Positions 34,643 through 43,702 of a stretch of DNA of 64,000 bases are shown here, piece after piece. The notes under the pieces are model-generated. The model ran no database searches. It saw nothing but the letters and a program-made list of their open reading frames with translations, and was not told where the DNA came from. The stretch is from an uncultured Roseibium sp. GTDB lineage: Bacteria; Pseudomonadota; Alphaproteobacteria; Rhizobiales; Stappiaceae. The translations under genes were made by a program, and so were the position numbers. The stretch spans positions 1,484,692 through 1,548,691 of the forward strand of contig NZ_CANMFD010000001.1 of assembly GCF_947496995.1 (NCBI RefSeq). Reading direction: 5' to 3'. The first letter of the stretch is position 1. Each line of letters starts with the position of its first letter.

Positions 34643-35641
34643 ATGAAAAATACAGTTCTCGCAGGCGTTCTGGCTGCCTTGTTGCCGACGGCTGCACTTG
34701 CAGGCGAAATCACGGTTTACACGGCTTACGAAGAAGATGAAGCGGCAGCGTTTCTGGAGCTGGCCAAACAGGCGATGCCTGATATTGAAGTGAACATGCT
34801 GCGTTTGTCGACGGGCGATCTTGCCGCCCGCATCATCGCGGAAAAGGGCAACCCCCAGCATGACGTGATCTGGGGCTTTGCCGCCTCAACCATCGTCAAT
34901 CCGGAGATTGCCGACACCCTGGAGGCTTATGCGGCCAATGGCGTCGACGCGATTCCGGCGGCGTTCCGGGACGGAGACAACATGTGGTTCGCCGTTACCG
35001 GCTACATGGCGGCTTTCTGCGTCAACACGGAACGTGTCGAGAAGCTCGGTCTGGACGTGCCGAAATCATGGGCCGATCTTGTCGACCCGAAATACAAGGG
35101 TGAAGTGGTGATGCCGAACCCGGCCTCGTCCGGCACCGGCTACATCCAGGTCAGCTCGATCCTGCAGATGAAGGGCGAGGACGAAGGCTGGTCTTTCCTG
35201 GATCAGTTGGATGGCAATATCGCCCAATACATCAAGTCGGGTTCCAAACCCTGCAACGCGGCGGCCGCGGGCGAATATGCCGTAGGGGCCTCGTTCGACA
35301 TGCGGGCAATCAAGAACATCGAGGAAGGGTTCCCGATGGTCATGGTCATCCCGGCCGAGGGCGCCGGCAATGAGCTGGAAGCCAACGCACTGGTCGCCTC
35401 GTCGAAGAACAAGGAAGACGCGCGCCGCTTCCTGGACTGGACTTTGACGCCGGAAGCGGTCAACGCCTATTACGACTGGAAAGCCATCGTCACCGTGCCG
35501 GGCGGGTCCTTGCCGGAGCGTTTCAGGTCCGCAGGAATGCCGGAAGACACCAACAGCATCCTTTACCCGACTGACTTTCAGGCCGCGGGCAAGGACCGGG
35601 ACCGGATCATCTCCGAGTGGCAGCGCCGCTACGAGAACTGA
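34643..35641 (+). CDS. ABC transporter substrate-binding protein (AfuA/PhnS2-like)
   Basis: The product has 332 residues. The signal peptide MKNTVLAGVLAALLPTAALA is followed by GEITVYTAYEEDEAAAFLELAK, the start typical of family 1 iron/phosphonate-type binding proteins; further motifs are WADLVDPKYKGEVVMPNPASSGTGY. Related proteins carry Fe3+, 2-aminoethylphosphonate or hexose phosphates. The DeoR regulator and a HAD phosphatase in the same locus favour a phosphorylated organic substrate over iron. This is inference. GAGGAGGGTG stands before the ATG. Confidence 0.82.
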   Translation: MKNTVLAGVLAALLPTAALAGEITVYTAYEEDEAAAFLELAKQAMPDIEVNMLRLSTGDLAARIIAEKGNPQHDVIWGFAASTIVNPEIADTLEAYAANGVDAIPAAFRDGDNMWFAVTGYMAAFCVNTERVEKLGLDVPKSWADLVDPKYKGEVVMPNPASSGTGYIQVSSILQMKGEDEGWSFLDQLDGNIAQYIKSGSKPCNAAAAGEYAVGASFDMRAIKNIEEGFPMVMVIPAEGAGNELEANALVASSKNKEDARRFLDWTLTPEAVNAYYDWKAIVTVPGGSLPERFRSAGMPEDTNSILYPTDFQAAGKDRDRIISEWQRRYEN

Positions 35642-35808
35642 TCGGAACCAGGGTTCCGGGTGTGACTTGTCAGGATCGAACCGCTTTTCCGCATTCGTGC
35701 GGATAAGCGGGGCATTGATCCTGACCGGCCATGCCGGGATCTCCCCTCGGATGCTGGCGCGCGAGGGCGCCTTCACAACGACTTCCGGAAATCGCATGGG
35801 ATGAATTG

Positions 35809-36852
35809 ATGGCTTTGCAGATTGAAGGACTGACCAAATCCTTCGGGAAGGTCAAGGCGCTGAGCGACCTGACGCTGACGATCCCGGAATCGAGCTTCAC
35901 CTGTTTCCTCGGGCCATCGGGATGCGGCAAGACGACCTTGCTGCGCGTGATCGCCGGACTGGAAGTCGCCGAGGAGGGCTCCATCCGGTTGTCGGACCGG
36001 GACATGTCCAGGACGCCGCCGGCCGAGCGCAATTTCGGCATGGTATTCCAGTCCTATTCGCTGTTCCCGAACCTGACTGCGCTTCAAAACGTGCTCTACG
36101 GCCTGGAATGCCGGGGATGGGCGAAACCGGAACGCACCAGCCGAGCGATGGAAATGCTCGATCTGGTGCAGCTTGCCGACCAGGCACACAAGCTGCCCTC
36201 GCAAATGTCCGGGGGGCAGCAGCAGCGGGTTGCCATCGCCCGCGCCCTTGCTCCCCGTCCCACCTTGCTGTTGCTGGACGAACCCCTGTCGGCGCTCGAC
36301 GCCAATGTCCGGGCAGAGCTGCGCGGCGAGTTCCGCAGCATCCAGAAGGAACTGGCCATCACCACCATCATGGTCACCCACGACCAGAGCGAAGCGCTGG
36401 AAATGGCGGACCGGATCGTCGTCCTCAACGGCGGGCGGATCGAACAGGTCGGATCGCCGTTCGAGATCTACACACATCCGAAGAACCGCTTCGTGGCCGA
36501 TTTCATCGGCAATTTCAACGTGATGCAGGTGGGAGTTGCCGCTAACGGCGCGATCGAATTCGGCTCGCAGACCCTGACTGCCGGACCGGACGCCGAAGGC
36601 ATGGATCTTCTCGGCATCAGGCCGGAGGCAATCAGCATCTCCCCGGAACCGCTCGATATGGGCAATGCCCTTTTCGGCGAGGTCACCAAGGTCAGGTTTC
36701 TCGGCAACATCCAGGTCCTGACTGTGCGACCGGACTGCGCGCCGGACCAGCCGCTCGACGTCCAATTGCACGGACCTGAGTATATTCCGCAGCCACGCGA
36801 CCGCGTCTGTCTGAATTTCGGCGCAGAATCGCTCTGCGGGTTGAGCCAATGA
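35809..36852 (+). CDS. ABC transporter ATPase (FbpC/PotA-type)
   Basis: The product has 347 residues. Walker A is GPSGCGKTT, the signature is MSGGQQQRVAIARAL, Walker B is LLLLDEPLSALD, and the H-loop is TIMVTHDQ. A C-terminal TOBE-like domain (about 260-345) follows, as in iron, polyamine and 2-AEP importers. Its stop overlaps the permease start (ATGA), giving translational coupling. Confidence 0.9.
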   Translation: MALQIEGLTKSFGKVKALSDLTLTIPESSFTCFLGPSGCGKTTLLRVIAGLEVAEEGSIRLSDRDMSRTPPAERNFGMVFQSYSLFPNLTALQNVLYGLECRGWAKPERTSRAMEMLDLVQLADQAHKLPSQMSGGQQQRVAIARALAPRPTLLLLDEPLSALDANVRAELRGEFRSIQKELAITTIMVTHDQSEALEMADRIVVLNGGRIEQVGSPFEIYTHPKNRFVADFIGNFNVMQVGVAANGAIEFGSQTLTAGPDAEGMDLLGIRPEAISISPEPLDMGNALFGEVTKVRFLGNIQVLTVRPDCAPDQPLDVQLHGPEYIPQPRDRVCLNFGAESLCGLSQ

Positions 36853-38531
36853 CGGACCAGGCCGTTGCACCCACACCGCCGGTCCGTCGCTTCAGGATCG
36901 GCGACCGTTCGTTTGCGCTGGTGGTGTCCATCGCCGTTCTGGTCATGATGATCCTGTTTCTCGTCATACCGGTGGCCAGCATCCTGTTGCGCAGCTTTGT
37001 CGGTGAGACCGGGTGGGGCCTGGAAAACTACACCGAAACCCTGCAGTCCGGGCGTGTCTGGGAACTTGTCGGCAACAGTCTCGCCGTTGCCGTCCTGACA
37101 ACGATACTCTCGCTCAGTCTCGCCTATACCTACGCTTACGCCATCCAGCGCACGCATGTCGTCTTCAAGGGGTTCTTGCGTCTGGTGGTAATGACACCGC
37201 TGTTCGCGCCCTCGCTGGTGCAGGCCCAGGGGTTGATCTTCCTGTTCGGCCGCAATGGCGCCTTCAACCGGTTCCTCGGTTTCGATTTCGATATCTACGG
37301 CTTCTGGGGCATTGTCCTGGCGGACGTGCTTTACACCTTCCCCTATGCCTTCCTGATCCTGTCTGCGGCCCTGGCCGCATCCGATGCGCGGCTCTACGAG
37401 GGAGCTGTGGTGATGGGAGCAAAGCCATTCCGCATCTTCCGGACCATCACGCTGCCTTCGACCCGCTACGGCATTGCCGCGGCAGGCTTTGTCGTCTTCT
37501 CGCTGACGATCACGGATTTCGGCAACGCCATCGTCATCGGCGGCGACTTCAACGTGCTTGCGACCGAGATCTACAACAAGGTCATCGGTCAGGGGAAATT
37601 CGGTCTCGGCGCGGTGATCGGCGTGTTGCTGCTGGCACCCGCGGTGATCTCCAAACTGCTGGAGCGCAGGATCGCGAAGCGGCAGCACGCGTTGATTACC
37701 GACCAGTCCAAACCGCTGACTGTCCGTGACAACCGCCGTCGGGATCTGGTCTTCGGTCTTTACACATATGCCGTCGCCTGTGTCTTCATGGCCGTGCCGC
37801 TGATCGTGCTTCTGGCCAGCCTTGTGAAGCTCTGGCCGTACAATCTGGCTTTCTCCCTGAAGCACTATTCCTTCGATGTTCAAAACGGGGCGCAGCCGTT
37901 GTGGAACTCGATAGGCGTTGCCTTCGCGACCGCGATCTTTGGCGTCATTCTGGTGACGGTCGCTGCGATCGTCTCCCAGAAATTCCGCACGCCCCTGCGA
38001 GGTCCGATCTCTTTCCTTGCCATTCTGCCGACCTCCATCCCCGGCATGGTGCTGGGCCTCGGATACGTCCTGGCGTTCAACAGTACGGCAAACCCGCTCA
38101 ACGTCCTCTACGGGACGTTCCCCCTGATCGTGCTGCTCTACGTCTATTACAACCACGCCCAGGGGTTTTTGATCGCGACCACGTCGCTAAAGCAGATCAG
38201 CGCCACTTTCGACGAAGCGTCGACCATGCTCGGCGGCAGCCAGCTGCGCACCCTGTTCCGGGTGACGTTGCCGATCCTGTGGCCGACGCTCTTCGGGGTC
38301 GGGGTGTTTTTCTTCATGCGGGCAATGGTGTCGCTTTCCGCCGTGATCTTCCTGATCACACCGCAGACACAGGTCGCGGCTGTCTCGGTGTTGCAGCTAT
38401 CCGACAGGGGCGCCAACAACCAGGCGGCGGCGTTCTCCGTCTGCATCATGCTGATCGTGCTCGGCGCACTGCTCCTCGCACGGTGCGTCCTCTGGCTGGC
38501 CGGCGCGCGGCATGTCTCTCTGATCAGGTAG
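36849..38531 (+). CDS. Fused two-domain ABC permease (FbpB/PhnU2-like)
   Basis: The 560-residue protein has about twelve transmembrane segments in two homologous halves. Each half has the binding-protein-dependent transport loop: EGAVVMGAKPFRIFRTITLPSTRYG in the first and DEASTMLGGSQLRTLFRVTLPILWP in the second. One polypeptide therefore replaces the usual permease dimer. Fused permeases of this size are known for Fe3+ and putative 2-aminoethylphosphonate transporters. Confidence 0.9.
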   Translation: MTDQAVAPTPPVRRFRIGDRSFALVVSIAVLVMMILFLVIPVASILLRSFVGETGWGLENYTETLQSGRVWELVGNSLAVAVLTTILSLSLAYTYAYAIQRTHVVFKGFLRLVVMTPLFAPSLVQAQGLIFLFGRNGAFNRFLGFDFDIYGFWGIVLADVLYTFPYAFLILSAALAASDARLYEGAVVMGAKPFRIFRTITLPSTRYGIAAAGFVVFSLTITDFGNAIVIGGDFNVLATEIYNKVIGQGKFGLGAVIGVLLLAPAVISKLLERRIAKRQHALITDQSKPLTVRDNRRRDLVFGLYTYAVACVFMAVPLIVLLASLVKLWPYNLAFSLKHYSFDVQNGAQPLWNSIGVAFATAIFGVILVTVAAIVSQKFRTPLRGPISFLAILPTSIPGMVLGLGYVLAFNSTANPLNVLYGTFPLIVLLYVYYNHAQGFLIATTSLKQISATFDEASTMLGGSQLRTLFRVTLPILWPTLFGVGVFFFMRAMVSLSAVIFLITPQTQVAAVSVLQLSDRGANNQAAAFSVCIMLIVLGALLLARCVLWLAGARHVSLIR

Positions 38532-38537
38532 GTACGT

Positions 38538-39257
38538 ATGAACCGTCCGGACATTCGAGGCGTCCTTTTCGACAAGGACGGAACCCTGCTGCACTTCGAG
38601 GAAAGCTGGGGGCGCACCAACCGGAGGGCTGCGCTGCTGGCCGCAGGCGGGGAACAGGGGCTTGCTCAGCAACTGCTTGTGACTGCCGGAGTCGATCCGG
38701 ACACAGGCAAGACCCGAAGCGGCAGCGTGCTCGCCGCTGGCAACAGTTCGGAAATCGCGGAACTCTGGGCTGCAGTCGGAGCCCGGTTGCCGGAGACCCA
38801 GCTGGTGGCAGAACTCGATGTCCTCTTCGGCTCATCCATGCAGACGGCATCGGCCATAGAAGGCACGGCCAGCCTGCTTGAAATGCTGAAGGCCAGGGGT
38901 CTGATACTGGGCGTTGCCAGCAGCGACAGCGAGGCGGCGATCCGTATCTTTCTTCAGACAACGGGGCTGGCGCATCACTTCGACTTCGTCACCGGTTATG
39001 ACACGGGGCATGGCCACAAGCCGTCACCGGGAATGCTCGACGCCTTCTGCCGCTCCTGCGATCTGGCATCCGCGTCCGTCGCCGTCGTCGGTGACAATCC
39101 GCAGGACATCCTGATGGCCCGTGAGGGCCGTGCGGGTCTGGCCATCGGCGTGTTGACGGGCACGGGGTCCGAGGAAGAGCTGAAATCCCTGGCCGACGTG
39201 GTCCTGGCCGATATCACCGGCCTGACGGCTCTGTTCGGTCTCACGGCGGTGGGATAG
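38538..39257 (+). CDS. HAD-family phosphatase
   Basis: The product has 239 residues. Motif I is FDKDGTLL (DxDGT, nucleophile and acid aspartates), motif II is the serine in VASSDSE, and motif IV is VVGDNPQDILMA. It resembles Gph-type phosphoglycolate phosphatases, not phosphonatase PhnX. It is 6 bp after the permease, so it probably dephosphorylates what the transporter brings in or a product of it. Confidence 0.86.
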   Translation: MNRPDIRGVLFDKDGTLLHFEESWGRTNRRAALLAAGGEQGLAQQLLVTAGVDPDTGKTRSGSVLAAGNSSEIAELWAAVGARLPETQLVAELDVLFGSSMQTASAIEGTASLLEMLKARGLILGVASSDSEAAIRIFLQTTGLAHHFDFVTGYDTGHGHKPSPGMLDAFCRSCDLASASVAVVGDNPQDILMAREGRAGLAIGVLTGTGSEEELKSLADVVLADITGLTALFGLTAVG

Positions 39258-39348
39258 ATAACCTCTTTCCTCGAGGCAGGCCTTGAGGTCGTCTCCGGAC
39301 TAGGTTTTTTGGAGCGGACGGTCTTTCCTGCCGAATGACGGAACGGAC

Positions 39349-40068
39349 TTAAACGTTCAATTCGATCTTCCGTCCGGCCAGAATGACAGCTTCCATCGCG
39401 TCATAAGCGCCCTTCGCATCGCCCGCCTTGATCGCGGTGACGATGGCCCTGTGGCGTTCGACGAATTCGTAGGTTTCCTGATCGTTGCGCTCGTTGGCTT
39501 CGGCAATGAACAGCGAATAGAGCGCGGCCTGCACGAGATCTCCCAGAGATTGCAGGAAGCGGTTGCCGGACAGTTTCAGGATCAGCTTGTGGAACTCCAG
39601 GTCCGCGACCGCAACGGCGGCCCGGTCCTTGCCGGTTGCGAGATTGTCGCAAAGCTTCGACAGGGCGACGCATTCCGCATCGGATACGCGTCTGGCCGCC
39701 TGGCTCGCGGCGGCGGGTTCGAAAATCAGCCGGATCTCGAAGAGATCTTCCAGGAACGGACGCTGGTTCTTGAGCGCAGCGTGCCAGCGCAGCACGTCCG
39801 GATCGAACATGTTCCATTCCGAAGCCGGGCGCACATGGGTGCCCACCTTGGCCTTGGACTGGATCAGGCCCTTGGCAATGAGGGTTTTCTTTGCCTCGCG
39901 TACGACGGTGCGCGACACGGAGAACATTTCCGAAATATCCGGGTCGAGCGGGATCATCGTTTCCGGGGGATACTCGCCGGCAACGATGGCCCTGCCGATC
40001 TGTTCTACAACCTGATCGGTGTGATTGCCGGTCTGACTTCCCAATCCGCCGGTGGCGACGAATGTCAT
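39349..40068 (-). CDS. GntR-family regulator, FadR subfamily
   Basis: The 239-residue protein has a winged HTH (HTDQVVEQIGRAIVAGEYPPETMIPLDPDISEMFSVSRTVVREAKKTLIAKGLIQSKAKVGTHVRP). An FCD effector domain has metal-binding histidines (LEFHKLIL, RHRAIVTAI). The start at MTFVATGG overlaps the stop of the permease gene by 4 bp, so it is the last gene of the galactofuranose-type transporter operon and its likely regulator. A longer in-frame reading to 40185 would lie inside the permease gene and is not supported. Confidence 0.87.
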   Translation of the reverse strand: MTFVATGGLGSQTGNHTDQVVEQIGRAIVAGEYPPETMIPLDPDISEMFSVSRTVVREAKKTLIAKGLIQSKAKVGTHVRPASEWNMFDPDVLRWHAALKNQRPFLEDLFEIRLIFEPAAASQAARRVSDAECVALSKLCDNLATGKDRAAVAVADLEFHKLILKLSGNRFLQSLGDLVQAALYSLFIAEANERNDQETYEFVERHRAIVTAIKAGDAKGAYDAMEAVILAGRKIELNV

Positions 40069-41057
40069 GATTGCGCGGCGAACTCTGGCGCTGGTTTTCT
40101 GCGCAGTGTCGTTGCCCAAGTGAGACCCTTCTGAAGCAGGATGAAGCCAAAGAGCAGACCGCCAATCACGATTTTGGTCCACCAACTCGACAGTGTTCCG
40201 TCGAACACGATAAAGGTTTGTATCAACCCCATGATCAAAATGCCAAAGAATGTACCTGCGACGAAACCGGTGCCACCGGTCAGCAGGGTGCCGCCGATCA
40301 CCACCGCGGCGATGGCATCGAGCTCGACGCCGACGGTGGCGAGAGAGTAGCCGGCGGAGGTGTAGAGCGAAAAGACGATCCCCGCCAGCCCGGCAAGTCC
40401 GCCGGAAGTGGCGTAGATCCCGATGGTGGTTTTCGCCAGCGGAACGCCCATCAGCCGGGCGGTCTGAAGCCCGCCGCCCAGGGCGTAGACATTCTGACCG
40501 AAGCGGGTGCGATGCGCGGCGATGATCCCGGCCGCAAAGGTCAGCAGCATGATCATGCCGGTCAACCGGAAACGCCCGCCGCCCGGAGCCTTCCAGTAAA
40601 GCGACTGCAGCGTGTCGTAGAATTCATGGGTGATGGGAACGCTGTCGGTCGACAGGACGTAAGCTGCCCCGCGCGCCAGAAACATACCTGCAAGCGTGAC
40701 GATGAAGGGCGGCATTTCCAGATAATGGATCATGGCCCCCATGGATGCGCCGAACGAGATCGTGATCGCAAGAATGAGCGCGAAGGCGAGCAGAGGGTGG
40801 ATCGAGGTGTCGCGCAGGATCACCGCGAGAAAGACGCCGGTAAAGGCAATGACAGACCCGATCGAGAGGTCGATGCCGCCCGACAGGATGACGAATGTCA
40901 TCCCGACGGCTGCGATGCCGAGGAAGGCGTTGTCCGTCAGGAGGTTCGCCAGAACCCGGGTCGACAGCATTGACGGGTATTGCCAGGCACACAGGGTGTA
41001 GGCCAGCAGGAAGGTGGCGATGGTGATCAGCAGCGGAAGATGCGTGGAACGGATCAT
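40065..41057 (-). CDS. Sugar ABC permease, YjfF-like
   Basis: The 330-residue membrane protein has the CUT2 signature SGGIDLSIGSVIAFTGVFLAVI, VTLAGMFLARGAAYVLSTDSVPI and VELDAIAAVVIGGTLLTGGTGFVAG. The pairing of two different permease genes with a YtfQ-like binding protein matches the E. coli ytfQRT-yjfF transporter for galactofuranose. It overlaps both neighbours by 4 bp. Confidence 0.87.
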   Translation of the reverse strand: MIRSTHLPLLITIATFLLAYTLCAWQYPSMLSTRVLANLLTDNAFLGIAAVGMTFVILSGGIDLSIGSVIAFTGVFLAVILRDTSIHPLLAFALILAITISFGASMGAMIHYLEMPPFIVTLAGMFLARGAAYVLSTDSVPITHEFYDTLQSLYWKAPGGGRFRLTGMIMLLTFAAGIIAAHRTRFGQNVYALGGGLQTARLMGVPLAKTTIGIYATSGGLAGLAGIVFSLYTSAGYSLATVGVELDAIAAVVIGGTLLTGGTGFVAGTFFGILIMGLIQTFIVFDGTLSSWWTKIVIGGLLFGFILLQKGLTWATTLRRKPAPEFAAQS

Positions 41058-42094
41058 TGCGGACTTTCTTTCGCTTCCTTGATGGATCCGGGGGGAATTG
41101 GGTCCGCCGAGGCACGCAGGATATAGAGCGCGTGTTTGACGGTCGGCGACTGGATCACCAGAATTGCGATGATAATCAGCGCCTTGATGACAAGGTTCAA
41201 TTCCGGCGGCATGCCCGACAGCAGGATGACCGAATTGACCGACTGGATGATCAGGGCTCCGAGCAGCGAAGCGATGATGGAAAACCGGCCGCCCAGCAGG
41301 GAATTGCCGCCGATCACCACCGCCAGAATGGCGTCGAGCTCCAGCCAGAGCCCGGCATTGTTGGCATCCGCGCCCTTGATGTCCGCTGCGACGATCACGC
41401 CGGCCAGCGCTGCGCAGAAACCGGAAATCAGATAGACCGAAATGATCAGCACCCGGCTGTTGATGCCTGCCAGACGCGACGAGCTTTCATTGATGCCGAT
41501 TGCCTCGATCAACATGCCGAGCGCGGTCTTGCGGACGATGGCCGTCACGGCCAGGCCGAGGCCGAGCCAGATGAGAATGGGGGTCGGGATACCCGCGACG
41601 GTGCCAGCGCCCAGATGGATCAGGCCTGGATTGAGGAAGGTCAGGATCGTGCCTTCGGTGACGAGCTGGGCAATGCCGCGCCCGGCCACCATCAATACCA
41701 GGGTCGCGACGATCGGCTGGATGCGCAGCACGGCAACCAGAACGCCGTTCCATGCGCCGCACACGGCACCGGCGCACAGCGCGCCGAGCAGCGCCACCTG
41801 CCAGCTGTGACCGTCCACGACCAGCGCTGCCGCCACCGCCCCGGCAATCGCCATGGCTGCACCCACCGAGAGGTCGATGCCTTTGGTCGCGATGACGAGG
41901 GTCATTCCGATGCACAGGAGGGCAGTGGGCGCGCCGCGGTTGAGCACGTCGATCAGGTTGCCGAAAAGGCGGCCGTGCTGGAACTCGATCCGGAAAAAGT
42001 CCGGAAAGACCAGGAAATTCAGCAGAAGAACGCCGGCTAGAATGACCAGCTGCGGCGCGATGCGCCTCAGGGTGGTGTTGATGTGATGCTTCAT
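41054..42094 (-). CDS. Sugar ABC permease, YtfT-like
   Basis: The 346-residue membrane protein contains ALLCIGMTLVIATKGIDLSVGAAMAIAGAVAA, VATLVLMVAGRGIAQLVTEG and WLELDAILAVVIGGNSLLGGRFS, as in YtfT. It lies between the ATPase gene (1-bp overlap) and the YjfF-like permease, and should form a heterodimeric channel with the latter. Confidence 0.87.
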   Translation of the reverse strand: MKHHINTTLRRIAPQLVILAGVLLLNFLVFPDFFRIEFQHGRLFGNLIDVLNRGAPTALLCIGMTLVIATKGIDLSVGAAMAIAGAVAAALVVDGHSWQVALLGALCAGAVCGAWNGVLVAVLRIQPIVATLVLMVAGRGIAQLVTEGTILTFLNPGLIHLGAGTVAGIPTPILIWLGLGLAVTAIVRKTALGMLIEAIGINESSSRLAGINSRVLIISVYLISGFCAALAGVIVAADIKGADANNAGLWLELDAILAVVIGGNSLLGGRFSIIASLLGALIIQSVNSVILLSGMPPELNLVIKALIIIAILVIQSPTVKHALYILRASADPIPPGSIKEAKESPQ

Positions 42095-43623
42095 CAGACC
42101 ACCCCTTCCATAGGTTCGTTGGTCATGGGTTCGTCGGCAATCGCCGAGACAATGTTGGCGGTGGTGATCTCGTCGCCTTTCAATTCGCGCATCTGGCGCC
42201 GGTCCCGCAACACGATCACCCGCGTCGAATAGGCAACCAGCTCCTCCATTTCAGAGGACGCCACGAGCAGGGCAAGGCCATCTTCGCGCAGGCGCTCGAT
42301 CAGGGCGATGATTTCCGCATGCGCGCCGACATCGATGCCGCGTGTCGGTTCGTCCAGGATCAGGAAAGCAGGGTTTGTCGCCAGCCAGCGGGCCAGAAGC
42401 GCCTTCTGCTGGTTACCGCCCGACAGCAGCCGGATAGGCATGTCGAGACTGGCGAGACGAATATCGAGAGCCTTGACATAGGCCTCCGCCAGTTCGTTGA
42501 TCTTGGCCCTGGGCAACGGGCGGAACCAGCCCTGCCGCGCCTGAAGCGCCAGAATGATGTTTTCGCGCACCGAGAGATCACCGACAATGCCGTCGTTCTT
42601 GCGGTCTTCGGGACACAGGGCAAACCGGTGTGCCACCGCCTCCCGGGGATTCTTCAGGCTGATCTTGCGGCCTTCCAGTAGGGCCTCGCCCTGATCGGCC
42701 TGGATGGCGCCGAAAATCAGGTTCGCGGTTTCCGTCCGGCCCGAGCCCAGCAGTCCGGCCAGACCGACAACTTCGCCCTTGCGCACCGTCAGGCCGAAAG
42801 GTTCGATAACCCCGCGCCGGCCGTAGTTGCGCAGTTCAACCAGAACGTCGCCGGCCTCTGTCGGGGCGCGATCCTGGATGCGCGCCTCCAGCTGACGGCC
42901 GAGCATGAGCGTGATGATCTCGGTCTGGGTCGTGTCCGCAAGCCGCTTTGTTCCGATGATGCGGCCGTTCCTGAGAATGGTGGCACGGTCCGAGATTTCG
43001 AACACCTGATCGAGAAAATGGGTAATGAAAACAATGGCGAGGCCGCGGGCCTTCAGCTTTTCGATCACCGAAAAGACCAGGTCCACCTCGTCCCTGTCGA
43101 GACTTGCGGTCGGCTCATCGAGAATAAGCACCTTGCCCGACAGCTCGACGGCGCGGGCAATGGCAATGACCTGCTGAACCGCGACGGAATAGGCCGAAAG
43201 CGGCTCGGCGGGATTGATGGCAAGACCGAATTCCGCCAGCAGATCGCTGGCCATGGCAAGCATCCTACGCTGTGATATCAGGCCGTGTTTCATGGGTTGC
43301 CGGCCAAGAAACAGGTTTTCGGCAACGCTCAGGTTCGGCAGCAGATTGACTTCCTGATAGACTGTGCCGATGCCGAGCTTCTGGCTTTCCTGGGTGCTGT
43401 GCGGAGAGATCTCGCGGTTGTCCAGCACGATCGTTCCGGCGTCGCGCCGATAGGCTCCGGTCAGGCACTTGATCAGGGTAGACTTGCCGGCGCCGTTCTC
43501 ACCGAGCAGCGCATGAACCTCTCCCGGGTACAGGGTCAGGTCTACCGCATCCAGGGCAATCGCCCCGGGAAAAAACTTGGAAATGCCCTTGCACTCAAGC
43601 ACAGGGCCGGTCGCTCGCGCCAT
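42094..43623 (-). CDS. Sugar ABC ATPase, YtfR-like
   Basis: The 509-residue protein has two ABC domains: Walker [44 protein letters not shown], and in the second half [28 protein letters not shown] and [18 protein letters not shown]. The VYQEVNLLPNLSV segment is that of YtfR. It is separated from the binding-protein gene by 79 bp with a GC-rich hairpin. Confidence 0.9.
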   Translation of the reverse strand: MARATGPVLECKGISKFFPGAIALDAVDLTLYPGEVHALLGENGAGKSTLIKCLTGAYRRDAGTIVLDNREISPHSTQESQKLGIGTVYQEVNLLPNLSVAENLFLGRQPMKHGLISQRRMLAMASDLLAEFGLAINPAEPLSAYSVAVQQVIAIARAVELSGKVLILDEPTASLDRDEVDLVFSVIEKLKARGLAIVFITHFLDQVFEISDRATILRNGRIIGTKRLADTTQTEIITLMLGRQLEARIQDRAPTEAGDVLVELRNYGRRGVIEPFGLTVRKGEVVGLAGLLGSGRTETANLIFGAIQADQGEALLEGRKISLKNPREAVAHRFALCPEDRKNDGIVGDLSVRENIILALQARQGWFRPLPRAKINELAEAYVKALDIRLASLDMPIRLLSGGNQQKALLARWLATNPAFLILDEPTRGIDVGAHAEIIALIERLREDGLALLVASSEMEELVAYSTRVIVLRDRRQMRELKGDEITTANIVSAIADEPMTNEPMEGVV

Positions 43624-43666
43624 CGAGTGGCATCCCCCCGAATTTACTTTCTTGAAGACTTATCAT

Positions 43667-43693
43667 GTGCCGGGCGGTAAAGCCGCCCGGCAC
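43667..43693 (-). terminator. GC-rich hairpin between the binding-protein and ATPase genes
   Basis: GTGCCGGGCGG (43667-43677) pairs perfectly with CCGCCCGGCAC (43683-43693) over a 5-nt loop. It lies directly after the ytfQ-like gene, without a T tract, and probably protects or partly terminates its mRNA. Confidence 0.65.
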
Positions 43694-43702
43694 GGGATCA
43701 TA

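Noticed and set aside
38538..39257. Calling the HAD protein phosphonoacetaldehyde hydrolase (PhnX)
   Set aside because: PhnX has a different motif I (DxAGT) and a lysine cap; here motif I is FDKDGTLL.
39258..39348. Terminator between the HAD and GntR genes
   Set aside because: CCTCGAGG/CCTTGAGG and a run of T are present, but the stem is imperfect and the T run is not adjacent to it.
40068..40185. A longer N-terminus for the GntR regulator starting at 40185
   Set aside because: The extra 39 residues lie inside the permease gene and have no relation to GntR proteins; the ATGA overlap at 40065-40068 gives a natural start.
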